Assembly (NCBI GenBank): GCA_019245255.1
Contig: JAFARV010000869.1
Span: forward strand, 1 to 5,900
Direction: 5' to 3'
DNA length: 5,900 nt
DNA from: Acidobacteriaceae bacterium
GTDB taxonomy: Bacteria; Acidobacteriota; Terriglobia; Bryobacterales; Bryobacteraceae
Shown: one piece after another, positions 1 through 5,824 of the stretch
How the letters are laid out: each line of letters begins with the position of its first letter
Position numbering within the stretch: the stretch's first letter is position 1
Notes under the pieces: model-generated
Database searches by the model: none
What the model saw: only the letters and a program-made list of their open reading frames with translations
Told to the model about the DNA's origin: nothing
Position numbers and translations under genes: made by a program

Positions 1-564
1 CTTCGGCGCGACCATTCCGTCATGGTTACCCGCGATCGCGAAGATCGGTGCCGGGTAATCGCGATACGGATCATAAAACTGATCGTAATAATATTCCGCC
101 TCGCCAAAACTGTAAACAACGTCACCCAAGTGATACAGAAACGAAGGCACCTGGCGAGGGTCGGTATCGGTATAGTCGGCGACCATCTTATCCGCAACTC
201 TGCCCTCATCTCTGGGGCCCTTGGTATTACCCGTGTCTCCCAGGGCGTGAAAAACAATCTGTCCAGCATTTTCAATTTCCTGAACAATCGCAGCCCCCTT
301 GCTTCCCAGAGCGTCCGCGAGCTTCAGAATCGGTTCGGCGGCGCCGGCAATTACCGGAAATGGCCGGGGTTTGAGCGTGCCTTTTTCGCTGTCGAGAATC
401 TTGTACGCCTCTTTATCTGAACCGTGCTTAACTGTGAACTTAGTCGGATCCGGCGTCGGCGAGGGCTCACCAAACTGCGGCCCCTTTGTTGGATGCGGTT
501 TATCGTTGCCCGGTGGGGGCGGATCGACGGGCGGTTGGGACGGATGTTTAGGCCTCGGACTCAT
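1..564 (-). CDS. Metallophosphoesterase, purple-acid-phosphatase-like (C-terminus cut by window edge)
   Basis: This gene is read from the reverse complement, with ATG at 564-562 and 188 codons open to the window edge. Three of the five metal-binding blocks of calcineurin-like phosphoesterases are visible in order: GDTGN (residues 109-113), GDVVY (147-151) and GNHDG (179-183). The D-x-G, G-D-x-x-Y, G-N-H-D spelling matches purple acid phosphatases better than the D-x-H form of other members. The later V-x-x-H and G-H-x-H blocks should lie beyond the edge. Such enzymes use a two-metal centre to hydrolyse phosphate mono- or diesters; the substrate cannot be told. Residues 1-45 are Pro-rich and probably disordered. 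There is no signal peptide, and extending upstream in frame gives no hydrophobic segment, so the product looks cytoplasmic although many relatives are exported. The start is supported by AAGGAG about five bases upstream. The gene is divergent from the propeller gene. Family is confident; substrate unknown. Confidence 0.88.
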   Translation of the reverse strand, partial: MSPRPKHPSQPPVDPPPPGNDKPHPTKGPQFGEPSPTPDPTKFTVKHGSDKEAYKILDSEKGTLKPRPFPVIAGAAEPILKLADALGSKGAAIVQEIENAGQIVFHALGDTGNTKGPRDEGRVADKMVADYTDTDPRQVPSFLYHLGDVVYSFGEAEYYYDQFYDPYRDYPAPIFAIAGNHDGMVAPK

Positions 565-569
565 TACTG

Positions 570-575
570 CTCCTT
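570..575 (-). promoter_or_regulatory. Ribosome binding site of the metallophosphoesterase gene
   Basis: The minus strand reads AAGGAG, five bases before the ATG at 564. It is a near-consensus Shine-Dalgarno sequence and decides the start, because no other in-frame ATG or GTG upstream is comparably placed. Confidence 0.75.
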
Positions 576-618
576 TTCTATCGCCCGTGGTTACCGATGC
601 GGACCGACGGACCAAGGC

Positions 619-647
619 AGTATACGGGTTGTGGACCACGCTTGCAA
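619..647 (-). promoter_or_regulatory. Sigma-70-type promoter of the metallophosphoesterase gene
   Basis: On the minus strand TTGCAA (647-642) is followed after exactly 17 bp by TATACT (624-619). These match the -35 consensus at four of six positions and the -10 consensus at five of six. Transcription would begin near 612, leaving a leader of about 48 nt before the ATG at 564, which has room for the observed Shine-Dalgarno sequence. Predicted by eye; no transcript data. Confidence 0.55.
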
Positions 648-719
648 TACACAATCGGCACACCTGCCTTTCATAAATCCGTAATCCAATTGTCATTAAG
701 TTGGAGTCTGGGTGGCAGA

Positions 720-778
720 GGCTTTAGCCTGTGAGCTGGTAAATAAGGCTCGCAGTCTGTGAGCTGGTCATCTGGGCT
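720..778. repeat. Tandem 12-nt direct repeats with interspersed GGCT boxes in the divergent intergenic region
   Basis: The 12-mer CTGTGAGCTGGT occurs exactly at 729-740 and 757-768, a 28-bp period. GGCT occurs at 720-723, 747-750 and 775-778, flanking and separating the two copies, so the unit is roughly GGCT, 5-6 nt, 12-mer, 6 nt, repeated twice. The first GGCT also forms a small palindrome, GGCTTTAGCC (720-729). A four-base-pair hairpin, GGGC-TTTT-GCCC, follows at 774-785. The array ends about 45 bp before the GTG of the propeller gene, where operator sites or a structured mRNA leader could lie. A 28-bp spacing is near but not equal to an integral number of helical turns. It could also be a neutral slippage duplication. 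Confidence 0.6.
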
Positions 779-807
779 TTTGCCCGTAAGAATCAGCCAA
801 TTAAGAA

Positions 808-813
808 AGGGGA
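808..813 (+). promoter_or_regulatory. Purine-rich ribosome binding site deciding the GTG start at 823
   Basis: AGGGGA sits nine bases before GTG 823. An in-frame stop at 802-804 closes the frame upstream, so GTG 823 is the only start that has a Shine-Dalgarno-like sequence and keeps the Lys of the signal peptide. The alternative ATG at 838 would lose that basic residue. Confidence 0.6.
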
Positions 814-822
814 AAACAATCA

Positions 823-2277
823 GTGAAAAATGTCGTGATGCTTGCGGCCTTGGGCGCCGCATTCGCATCGGGTGCAGGAGCACAGGGTGGGCACGTCCAG
901 TGGACCAGGAACGGAGCTCCGACGGAAGCCTATATCACGGGCGGTCCGTGGACGCTCGAGCAATCGGGTGCAGCAGTTGGACTCAAATCGGCCGGATACT
1001 GTGACTCGAGTGGGAACCAGGTCGGAAATCCCGGCACAGAAAGGATGCAGCCTTACTACTTCCCTTTCATCACCGGTTCCGGGAACCATTTACAGGGGTA
1101 CTTCGACTGGCGCCCAAAGGATACCGACGAAGGCGTAGTTGCCGCGTCGTCTGACGATGCTGGTCATACCTGGCAGTTTCAGCAGAAGGTGCTCGAACTC
1201 AGAACTACTTGCCCGAACCAGGTGCAGAAGGATCCCGACGGCGACAAGGACAACGGCCCGGATCCCAATAACAGCGATAACGGCGACGATGATGGGCAGG
1301 GCCACCAATTCGTAATGACCGTTGCCGGGCACACTTATCTGTACACTCTCGATCGCGCAAATGGACATATCGATGTCGACGATCTCTACATGCACGAGCT
1401 CCATCCTGAGTCCGGCCTTCCACTCGCCGGGGCTCCGGCCATGAACGATGGGCCGACTGATGAAACCAGTAGCCAGAAGGAAATTCCCACGCATACGGTC
1501 GGCCTGCTCAACCCCGATGGGATTCTCGGCATAGTCCCGGGAAGGTCGCCGCTGACGATTATTTATGAACAGAAGATTCTGAACGGCGATAACACCGGAC
1601 CTACCGCGTTGCCGAAGGCTCAACAATGCACCAGCGCGTGGTCAAATTATTACGCCACAAATCCGTTTGGGACCAGCACAAATGACGACATCACGTACTT
1701 ACGGCTGGCCGAGACCACCGACGGCATCCACTTCACCGATATCGGAATATTGCAAGGCTTGAACGATCCCACTGACATAACCGCGACCGGCACTCGTTGG
1801 CTCGCCACCGCGGGTACGATTCTCCGCTTGTCTGGCGTCAAATATGGGCTCTTCTTTTCAGGCGGAGGATGTGTCGATGGAGATTCTGACGCGTTCCACT
1901 ATATCGGTTACGCGGAGTCGCGCGACCTTCTTCATTGGAAGGTGGTAAATGGAATCAACAATCCCATTGTCTCCGTTGCGCAGTTTACTCTAGCTGTTAA
2001 CTCGAGCGGCATTCCGGCAGCTACGGGTGAAACCTCGACTAACATCACAGTTCCTGCCAACACTCCGGTCGCGGGGCCCGCGATGGGGTGGTTTGCGGGG
2101 CGTGTGTACGCACCAAGCGGCACCATCTTCAACAATGACACGCTCACGGTCATCTTCGCCGGATATCACACGCCCAAGCCCAAGAACGGTCTCGGCGACT
2201 ACCGTACGATTGGGCGAGTCAGCCTGAACTCGTCGAAGCCTCTCCAGAGCCAGGACATTTCCGTCGCCGATCAGTAA
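823..2277 (+). CDS. Secreted propeller-like protein with an Asp-box (sialidase / GH43-like), function unknown
   Basis: The 484-residue protein starts at GTG and carries a Sec signal peptide: Lys2, a hydrophobic core at 4-15, and a likely cut after A-G-A at residue 20. Residues 110-117 (SDDAGHTW) fit the Asp-box S-x-D-x-G-x-T-W of sialidases and related beta-propellers exactly. TTDGIHF (298-304) and ESRDLLHWKVV (365-375) resemble blade motifs of five-bladed glycoside hydrolases such as GH43/GH32. Residues 137-158 are very rich in Asp, Asn and Gly in a D-x-D-x-D-x-D pattern like calcium-binding loops. Cysteines at 60, 130, 269 and 350 could form two disulfides in the periplasm or outside. I cannot assign catalytic residues or a named family; sugar binding or hydrolysis is only a suggestion from the fold-like motifs. 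It probably stands alone in its transcript, with a hairpin about 30 bp downstream. The gene is certain, the function is not. Confidence 0.85.
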   Translation: MKNVVMLAALGAAFASGAGAQGGHVQWTRNGAPTEAYITGGPWTLEQSGAAVGLKSAGYCDSSGNQVGNPGTERMQPYYFPFITGSGNHLQGYFDWRPKDTDEGVVAASSDDAGHTWQFQQKVLELRTTCPNQVQKDPDGDKDNGPDPNNSDNGDDDGQGHQFVMTVAGHTYLYTLDRANGHIDVDDLYMHELHPESGLPLAGAPAMNDGPTDETSSQKEIPTHTVGLLNPDGILGIVPGRSPLTIIYEQKILNGDNTGPTALPKAQQCTSAWSNYYATNPFGTSTNDDITYLRLAETTDGIHFTDIGILQGLNDPTDITATGTRWLATAGTILRLSGVKYGLFFSGGGCVDGDSDAFHYIGYAESRDLLHWKVVNGINNPIVSVAQFTLAVNSSGIPAATGETSTNITVPANTPVAGPAMGWFAGRVYAPSGTIFNNDTLTVIFAGYHTPKPKNGLGDYRTIGRVSLNSSKPLQSQDISVADQ

Positions 2278-2304
2278 CCCTTATCGGCAAGCCATGACCG
2301 CAGC

Positions 2305-2337
2305 ACGCTGCCGCACCCGATTCGGCTGCGGCAGCGT
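2305..2337 (+). terminator. Hairpin after the propeller gene, possible terminator
   Basis: Arms at 2305-2315 and 2327-2337 pair perfectly over 11 bp (core CGCTGCCGCA with TGCGGCAGCG) around an 11-nt loop. Inside the loop a further CCG/CGG pairing is possible. The stem begins 28 bp after the stop codon. The following bases (TGGTTCTC) are only partly T-rich, so it is a weak intrinsic terminator, or a 3'-end stabiliser. Confidence 0.55.
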
Positions 2338-2433
2338 TGGTTCTCGTCCAACCAGTTTTCCGCGACTTTAGCAACGCGGCGCAACCTTGGGCCTATGCAA
2401 CTCGCGCTATGGGTGCCCCTCAGCGCTTCGCGT

Positions 2434-2439
2434 CATAAT
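2434..2439 (+). promoter_or_regulatory. Candidate -10 box (CATAAT) just upstream of the metallopeptidase gene
   Basis: CATAAT matches the -10 consensus at five of six positions and ends 11 bp before the ATG at 2451. If used, transcription would start around 2446, giving a leader of only a few nucleotides. No good -35 box is seen 16-18 bp upstream. No Shine-Dalgarno sequence is visible between 2438 and 2450 either, which would fit a leaderless-type transcript. Confidence 0.25.
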
Positions 2440-2450
2440 AAAGCCTTACC

Positions 2451-4694
2451 ATGATCCGCCTGAAGGTGCCGCTGCTCGCTGCAGCCCTGCTGGTCCCGGC
2501 GAGTCTCAGCTTCTCGCAAACCGCAGCAGAGGTGGCCGACCAACTGCACCATCTCTCGGTGAATACCACAGAGACCTACCACGTTCGCGACGTGCACTTG
2601 CGTCGCGGCGACGTCAGCGTCTACCTCAACGAAGGCGTAATCTCGTTCGCGAGCGCCGTCAGCGGGCGCGTAATCGCGGCCATCTTTACCACCAAAGGCG
2701 TCGACGCGGGCGACGCGGAAATTATCATCCTCCCACCCCAGGCTGCCGAGCGCGCGTCTCTCGCTTCGTTCGCCAAAACTCCAAATGTTGATGAGCATTT
2801 CACGTCGGCCGTATTTTATTTCTCCGACAATACGCGGGACGACATTCTGAAGCAGGTCGCCGACCCGGAGGCGAGCAGGGACCCTCAAACCGGCACACAG
2901 ATTGCGCCCGCAATGGACCCTGTCCTGCAAGGCGCCTCCTCGCAGATCAGCACCCGGCTGTTGCGCGCTCTCTTGAGCAGTGAGCAGTCGCAGGAGGGCT
3001 TCTTCCTCGGTATCGTTCTGGGCCGGCGTCTCGGTCAATTCGATTTTTTGTACGAGCCGTCCGCGTTCGAGCCCCTCATAGTGGGCGCTGTCGCGACGCA
3101 GAACAGTGTTCCCCGTTTTCAACTCTGGTCCGCCTATCGCCCGCGCAATGCCGAGCCATACACTGCGCCTCCCCCGGCCATCAGCAATTACAAAATCAAC
3201 GCGCAAATCGCGGACGATCTATCGCTCTCGGCGATCGGTGCTTTCGATTGGGTTGCCGGTCCTGAGAGCGGGCGCGTGGTCTCGCTCAGCCTCTCGCGCC
3301 GCTTGAGGGTCGCCTCCGCAGAAATCGACGGCAGTCCCGCCGAGGTCTTCCAGGCCTATTCGCCGGATTTCTCGGGCGTTGACGCCGACGAAGAATTTCT
3401 CGTGATCGCCAAAGAACCATTCAAGCCCGGCAAGCACTACAGAATTTCCGTGCAATACAGCGGTTTAGTGATCCGCCAGGTCAGCCCGCAATCCTATTTT
3501 GTGAGCGAACGCAATGTCTGGTATCCGCACACCACACCCATGCTGACCACGTTCGACCTGACGTTTCGCTGCCCGGCGCGGCTGCAATTAGTCGCAACCG
3601 GTGAGCCACTCAGCGATGAAGTTAAAGACGGCATCAGAACAGTGCACCGTCGCACGGAAACGCCGGAGCAGATTGCCGGATTCAATCTTGGTCAATACGA
3701 CTCACTTGCGGTCAGTTCCGGTCCTTACCGTATTGAGTGTTACGCGGACAAATCCGCCGCCGCAGACATGAACGGCATCCCGCAGCAATGCAAGGGTATC
3801 GTCGAAAACTACAGCCGTGAGTGGGTCCAGCTCCCGATTCACACCCTCGCGGTCACTCCCATTCCCGGCTACTTCGGGCAGGGCTTCCCGGGTTTGATTT
3901 ACCTTTCCACTACCGCCTATTTACCGCAGCAGCAACGCCCCTTGGAAACACGCGGAATGCGGGGCGATACTTTCTTTTCAGACATCCTATTGCCTCACGA
4001 GATTGCGCACCAGTGGTGGGGCAACCTGGTCACGGCCGCGAGCTACCGGGCCGACTGGATGATGGAATCCATGGCAAACTACTCGGCGCTTCAGCTGATG
4101 GAACGGGGAAAGGGGCCAGCGGCCCTTGCTCCGGTACTTGACGCCTTCAGCAAAGACTTGAACGAGGAGATTGACGGGAGGCCTGTTGAATCGTTTGGAC
4201 CGGTCGACTTCGGTGTTCGCCTGCTCGGCACGGCAGATGAACGCGTCTGGCATGCGATTGTGTACGAGAAAGGTACCTGGATTCTTCACATGTTGCACGA
4301 GCGCATGGGCGACGACCGCTTTCGTAGTATGCAGGCAAGCATCCTGCGCCAGTACGCCGGTAAGCCCATCACAAACGAGCAGTTCCGGATTGCCGCTAGC
4401 GCATTCCTGCCTGAGGGCCAACCAGACAAAGATCTGACTGGCTTCTTTGAAACGTGGGTCTACGGCACCGGCGTGCCGGCAATTCATCCGAACCGGGGGG
4501 GCTCAGAGTTGGAAGTCAGCGGCGTTGACGAGGCGTTTACGGCAGACCTGCCGCTACGATGCAAGTCAAAGGCCGGGGCCGAAGTAACCCGATGGCTCCG
4601 CATCGTCTCGGGCTCGAATCCGATTCCTGCCTCTCGCGAAACCGGCGCATGCCAGCTACCGCTTCCGTCCGAGTACCTGTACCGGCTCCAATAA
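2451..4694 (+). CDS. Secreted M1 (gluzincin) family zinc metallopeptidase with large N-terminal domain
   Basis: The 747-residue protein should be an exported zinc-dependent peptidase of the M1 superfamily. A Sec signal peptide covers residues 1-22 (R3, K5, hydrophobic core 7-19, likely cut before Gln23). Residues 24 to about 240 form an additional N-terminal domain I cannot name, with no peptidase motif. Residues 245-430 look like the beta-rich M1 domain 1. The catalytic part holds HEIAH (516-520) followed by exactly 18 residues and Glu539, the H-E-x-x-H-x18-E zinc site, and YEKG with Tyr605. Tyr605 lies 89 residues from His516, close to the spacing in LTA4 hydrolase. Where GxMEN is expected the protein reads GQGFPG (476-481), so the glutamate that binds the substrate N-terminus in aminopeptidases is not evident. 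The chain ends in a short beta-like region (685-747) without the usual helical C-terminal domain. No Shine-Dalgarno sequence is visible at the ATG. Peptidase class is confident; aminopeptidase activity is doubtful. Confidence 0.93.
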   Translation: MIRLKVPLLAAALLVPASLSFSQTAAEVADQLHHLSVNTTETYHVRDVHLRRGDVSVYLNEGVISFASAVSGRVIAAIFTTKGVDAGDAEIIILPPQAAERASLASFAKTPNVDEHFTSAVFYFSDNTRDDILKQVADPEASRDPQTGTQIAPAMDPVLQGASSQISTRLLRALLSSEQSQEGFFLGIVLGRRLGQFDFLYEPSAFEPLIVGAVATQNSVPRFQLWSAYRPRNAEPYTAPPPAISNYKINAQIADDLSLSAIGAFDWVAGPESGRVVSLSLSRRLRVASAEIDGSPAEVFQAYSPDFSGVDADEEFLVIAKEPFKPGKHYRISVQYSGLVIRQVSPQSYFVSERNVWYPHTTPMLTTFDLTFRCPARLQLVATGEPLSDEVKDGIRTVHRRTETPEQIAGFNLGQYDSLAVSSGPYRIECYADKSAAADMNGIPQQCKGIVENYSREWVQLPIHTLAVTPIPGYFGQGFPGLIYLSTTAYLPQQQRPLETRGMRGDTFFSDILLPHEIAHQWWGNLVTAASYRADWMMESMANYSALQLMERGKGPAALAPVLDAFSKDLNEEIDGRPVESFGPVDFGVRLLGTADERVWHAIVYEKGTWILHMLHERMGDDRFRSMQASILRQYAGKPITNEQFRIAASAFLPEGQPDKDLTGFFETWVYGTGVPAIHPNRGGSELEVSGVDEAFTADLPLRCKSKAGAEVTRWLRIVSGSNPIPASRETGACQLPLPSEYLYRLQ

Positions 4695-4728
4695 TGCCAG
4701 CGAGTAAACTTTTCGATTGTTGCCCCGT

Positions 4729-4734
4729 TATAAA
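4729..4734 (+). promoter_or_regulatory. Candidate -10 box (TATAAA) before the ECF sigma gene
   Basis: TATAAA ends eight bases before the ATG at 4743, and the 48-bp gap after the peptidase stop shows no terminator. A start site near 4741 would make the message almost leaderless. No clear -35 element is present at 16-18 bp (the sequence there is AAACTT-like). No GGAAC-type ECF -35 element is seen either, so autoregulation is not supported. Co-transcription with the peptidase gene is the alternative. Confidence 0.25.
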
Positions 4735-4742
4735 AGACAGAT

Positions 4743-5357
4743 ATGATCGGGGTCATTACGGACTATCTGAAAGGGGAAGTCCGCACGGCCACAACGGTTA
4801 GCGATTTCGGGGCCTGGATGGCATCCGAGCAGAGGCGCGTTTTCCTGCTCTGCAGGCGTCTGCTGCAGGACCCGGACGAAGCCGACTCCGCCACCCAGGA
4901 CGTATTTTTGAAGGCGTACAAGGCGCTTGCGAAAAGCAGTGCAGCAGCCCGGGACCTCGACAGTCCTGATAAGTGGGTGACGCGAATTGCCGTAAACACA
5001 TGCCTCGACCGGCTCAGGTCTAAAGCCTGGAAGATGTGGCAGCGGCGCCCGGGGGCTGAAGATGAAGAGTTGATTCTAGAGATGACGCCGGGCACGGCAC
5101 CGGACCCCGAACGGCAGCTGTTTGCCAGGGAAATCCAGCAAAGACTGGAGACGGCGTTGGGCAAGTTATCTGAGCGCCAGAGGGTGGTATTCTCGCTTCG
5201 TCACTATGAATCGATGCCGCTCGATGAGATCGCAACCGTGCTTAAACTGGATTTGGGTACAGTTAAGGCGCATTTATTTCGAGCGGTGAGTAAATTGCGT
5301 GAAGAATTGAGGGATTTATACATTGCACGCGGAGGAGGCGTGCGGAGGGAAGCATGA
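4743..5357 (+). CDS. ECF-type RNA polymerase sigma factor (sigma-70 family)
   Basis: The 204-residue protein has the two-domain ECF layout. Sigma region 2 spans about 29-95. Its region 2.2, DEADSATQDVFLKAYKAL (45-62), is the core-polymerase-binding helix, and the segment from about 73 to 94, including WVTRIAVNTCLDRLRSK, corresponds to regions 2.3-2.4 that contact the -10 element. A linker of about 40 residues follows. Sigma region 4 (134-189) contains the helix-turn-helix PLDEIATVLKLDLGTVKAH (159-177) for the -35 element. No sigma 1.1 or region 3 is present, as expected for this class. The next gene overlaps it and encodes a zinc-type anti-sigma, so activity is probably set by release from that protein. 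The ATG at 4743 has a poor ribosome site; the next in-frame ATG (codon 27) also lacks one and would start at the edge of region 2, so 4743 is kept. The regulon is not visible. Confidence 0.93.
   Translation: MIGVITDYLKGEVRTATTVSDFGAWMASEQRRVFLLCRRLLQDPDEADSATQDVFLKAYKALAKSSAAARDLDSPDKWVTRIAVNTCLDRLRSKAWKMWQRRPGAEDEELILEMTPGTAPDPERQLFAREIQQRLETALGKLSERQRVVFSLRHYESMPLDEIATVLKLDLGTVKAHLFRAVSKLREELRDLYIARGGGVRREA
5344..5348 (+). promoter_or_regulatory. Ribosome binding site of the anti-sigma gene
   Basis: GGAGG lies five bases before ATG 5354, inside the last codons of the sigma gene. It is the strongest Shine-Dalgarno sequence of the operon and indicates independent as well as coupled translation of the anti-sigma factor. 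Confidence 0.75.
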
Positions 5358-5824
5358 ACATCGAGTCCAAACTGTCAGGGCATTGGACTGATGACGATTT
5401 GATCGCGTATCTGTACGGTGTCGGGCCCGAAAACGATCATCTGTCCACGTGTGCCCAGTGCGAGCAGCGGCTGGCGGCGATTCAGGCTGAGCGTCGCTTG
5501 GTGGAGACCGAGTACCCGTCCGGCGAGGAGGTCAGTTTCGATTTCCTGGCGGGGCAGCGGCGCAAAATCTACGCGCGCATCGAGCAGCCCGCTCACTGGT
5601 GGTCGGGTATTGCCGTGCGGCGGTGGGCACCCACTGCCGCGGCGTTCGTTGTTTTGGCTGGTGGGCTCGCAGTAGTCGACCAAACGCACAGAGCTGCAAT
5701 CGCCCAGCGGCAGGCCGAGATGGCAAGAGTCTCGGATGCAGAACTGGCCGCTGAGGTGAGTCAGATTGCCGATTCGTCCGAGCCTCCAGCAACCGCGCCG
5801 CTCCAAGCACTGTTCGAGGACTGA
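5354..5824 (+). CDS. Membrane anti-sigma factor with zinc-binding (ZAS-type) N-terminus
   Basis: The 156-residue protein has the order expected of a group of anti-sigma factors that bind ECF sigmas. Its cytoplasmic N-terminus holds His29-x3-Cys33-x2-Cys36, the zinc-binding anti-sigma (ZAS) signature; His10 could be a fourth ligand. A polar stretch with a possible helix at 37-52 follows. One hydrophobic segment, about residues 93-109, can cross the inner membrane. A C-terminal tail of roughly 47 residues, Ala- and Glu-rich, would be periplasmic. The start ATG overlaps the sigma stop codon as ATGA, so the two proteins are translationally coupled, as is usual for a sigma and its inhibitor. The inferred role is to hold the upstream sigma factor at the membrane. 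Whether release is by proteolysis or by thiol oxidation at the zinc site cannot be read from the sequence. The assignment rests on motif, topology and position together. Confidence 0.85.
   Translation: MNIESKLSGHWTDDDLIAYLYGVGPENDHLSTCAQCEQRLAAIQAERRLVETEYPSGEEVSFDFLAGQRRKIYARIEQPAHWWSGIAVRRWAPTAAAFVVLAGGLAVVDQTHRAAIAQRQAEMARVSDAELAAEVSQIADSSEPPATAPLQALFED

Noticed and set aside
22..420. Plus-strand open frames over the left 0.4-0.7 kb
   Set aside because: The minus strand encodes three phosphoesterase metal motifs in one frame here with a good ribosome site; the plus frames are its shadow.
690..695. TTGTCA as a -35 box for the propeller gene
   Set aside because: Five of six consensus bases match, but no acceptable -10 hexamer lies 16-18 bp downstream; the TAAATA at 740-745 is too far away. 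The promoter of this gene remains unlocated.
565..822. Possible CRISPR-like or mobile-element repeat array
   Set aside because: Only two copies of a 12-nt unit, no spacer structure, no terminal inverted repeats or transposase nearby.
1090..1626. Minus-strand open frame of 178 codons opposite the propeller gene
   Set aside because: Shadow of the coding strand; no domain signal, and the plus frame has a signal peptide and an Asp-box.
2360..2379. Second small inverted repeat (CCGCG / CGCGG) in the gap before the peptidase gene
   Set aside because: Only a five-base-pair stem with a ten-base loop in GC-rich sequence, expected by chance.
2433..3206. Open frame of 257 codons on the minus strand opposite the peptidase gene
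   Set aside because: It lies wholly antisense to a convincing M1 protein, has Arg-rich composition typical of a shadow frame and shows no motif or ribosome site.
3987..4487. Minus-strand open frame of 166 codons over the zinc-site region of the peptidase
   Set aside because: Antisense to the most conserved part of the metallopeptidase; no independent evidence.
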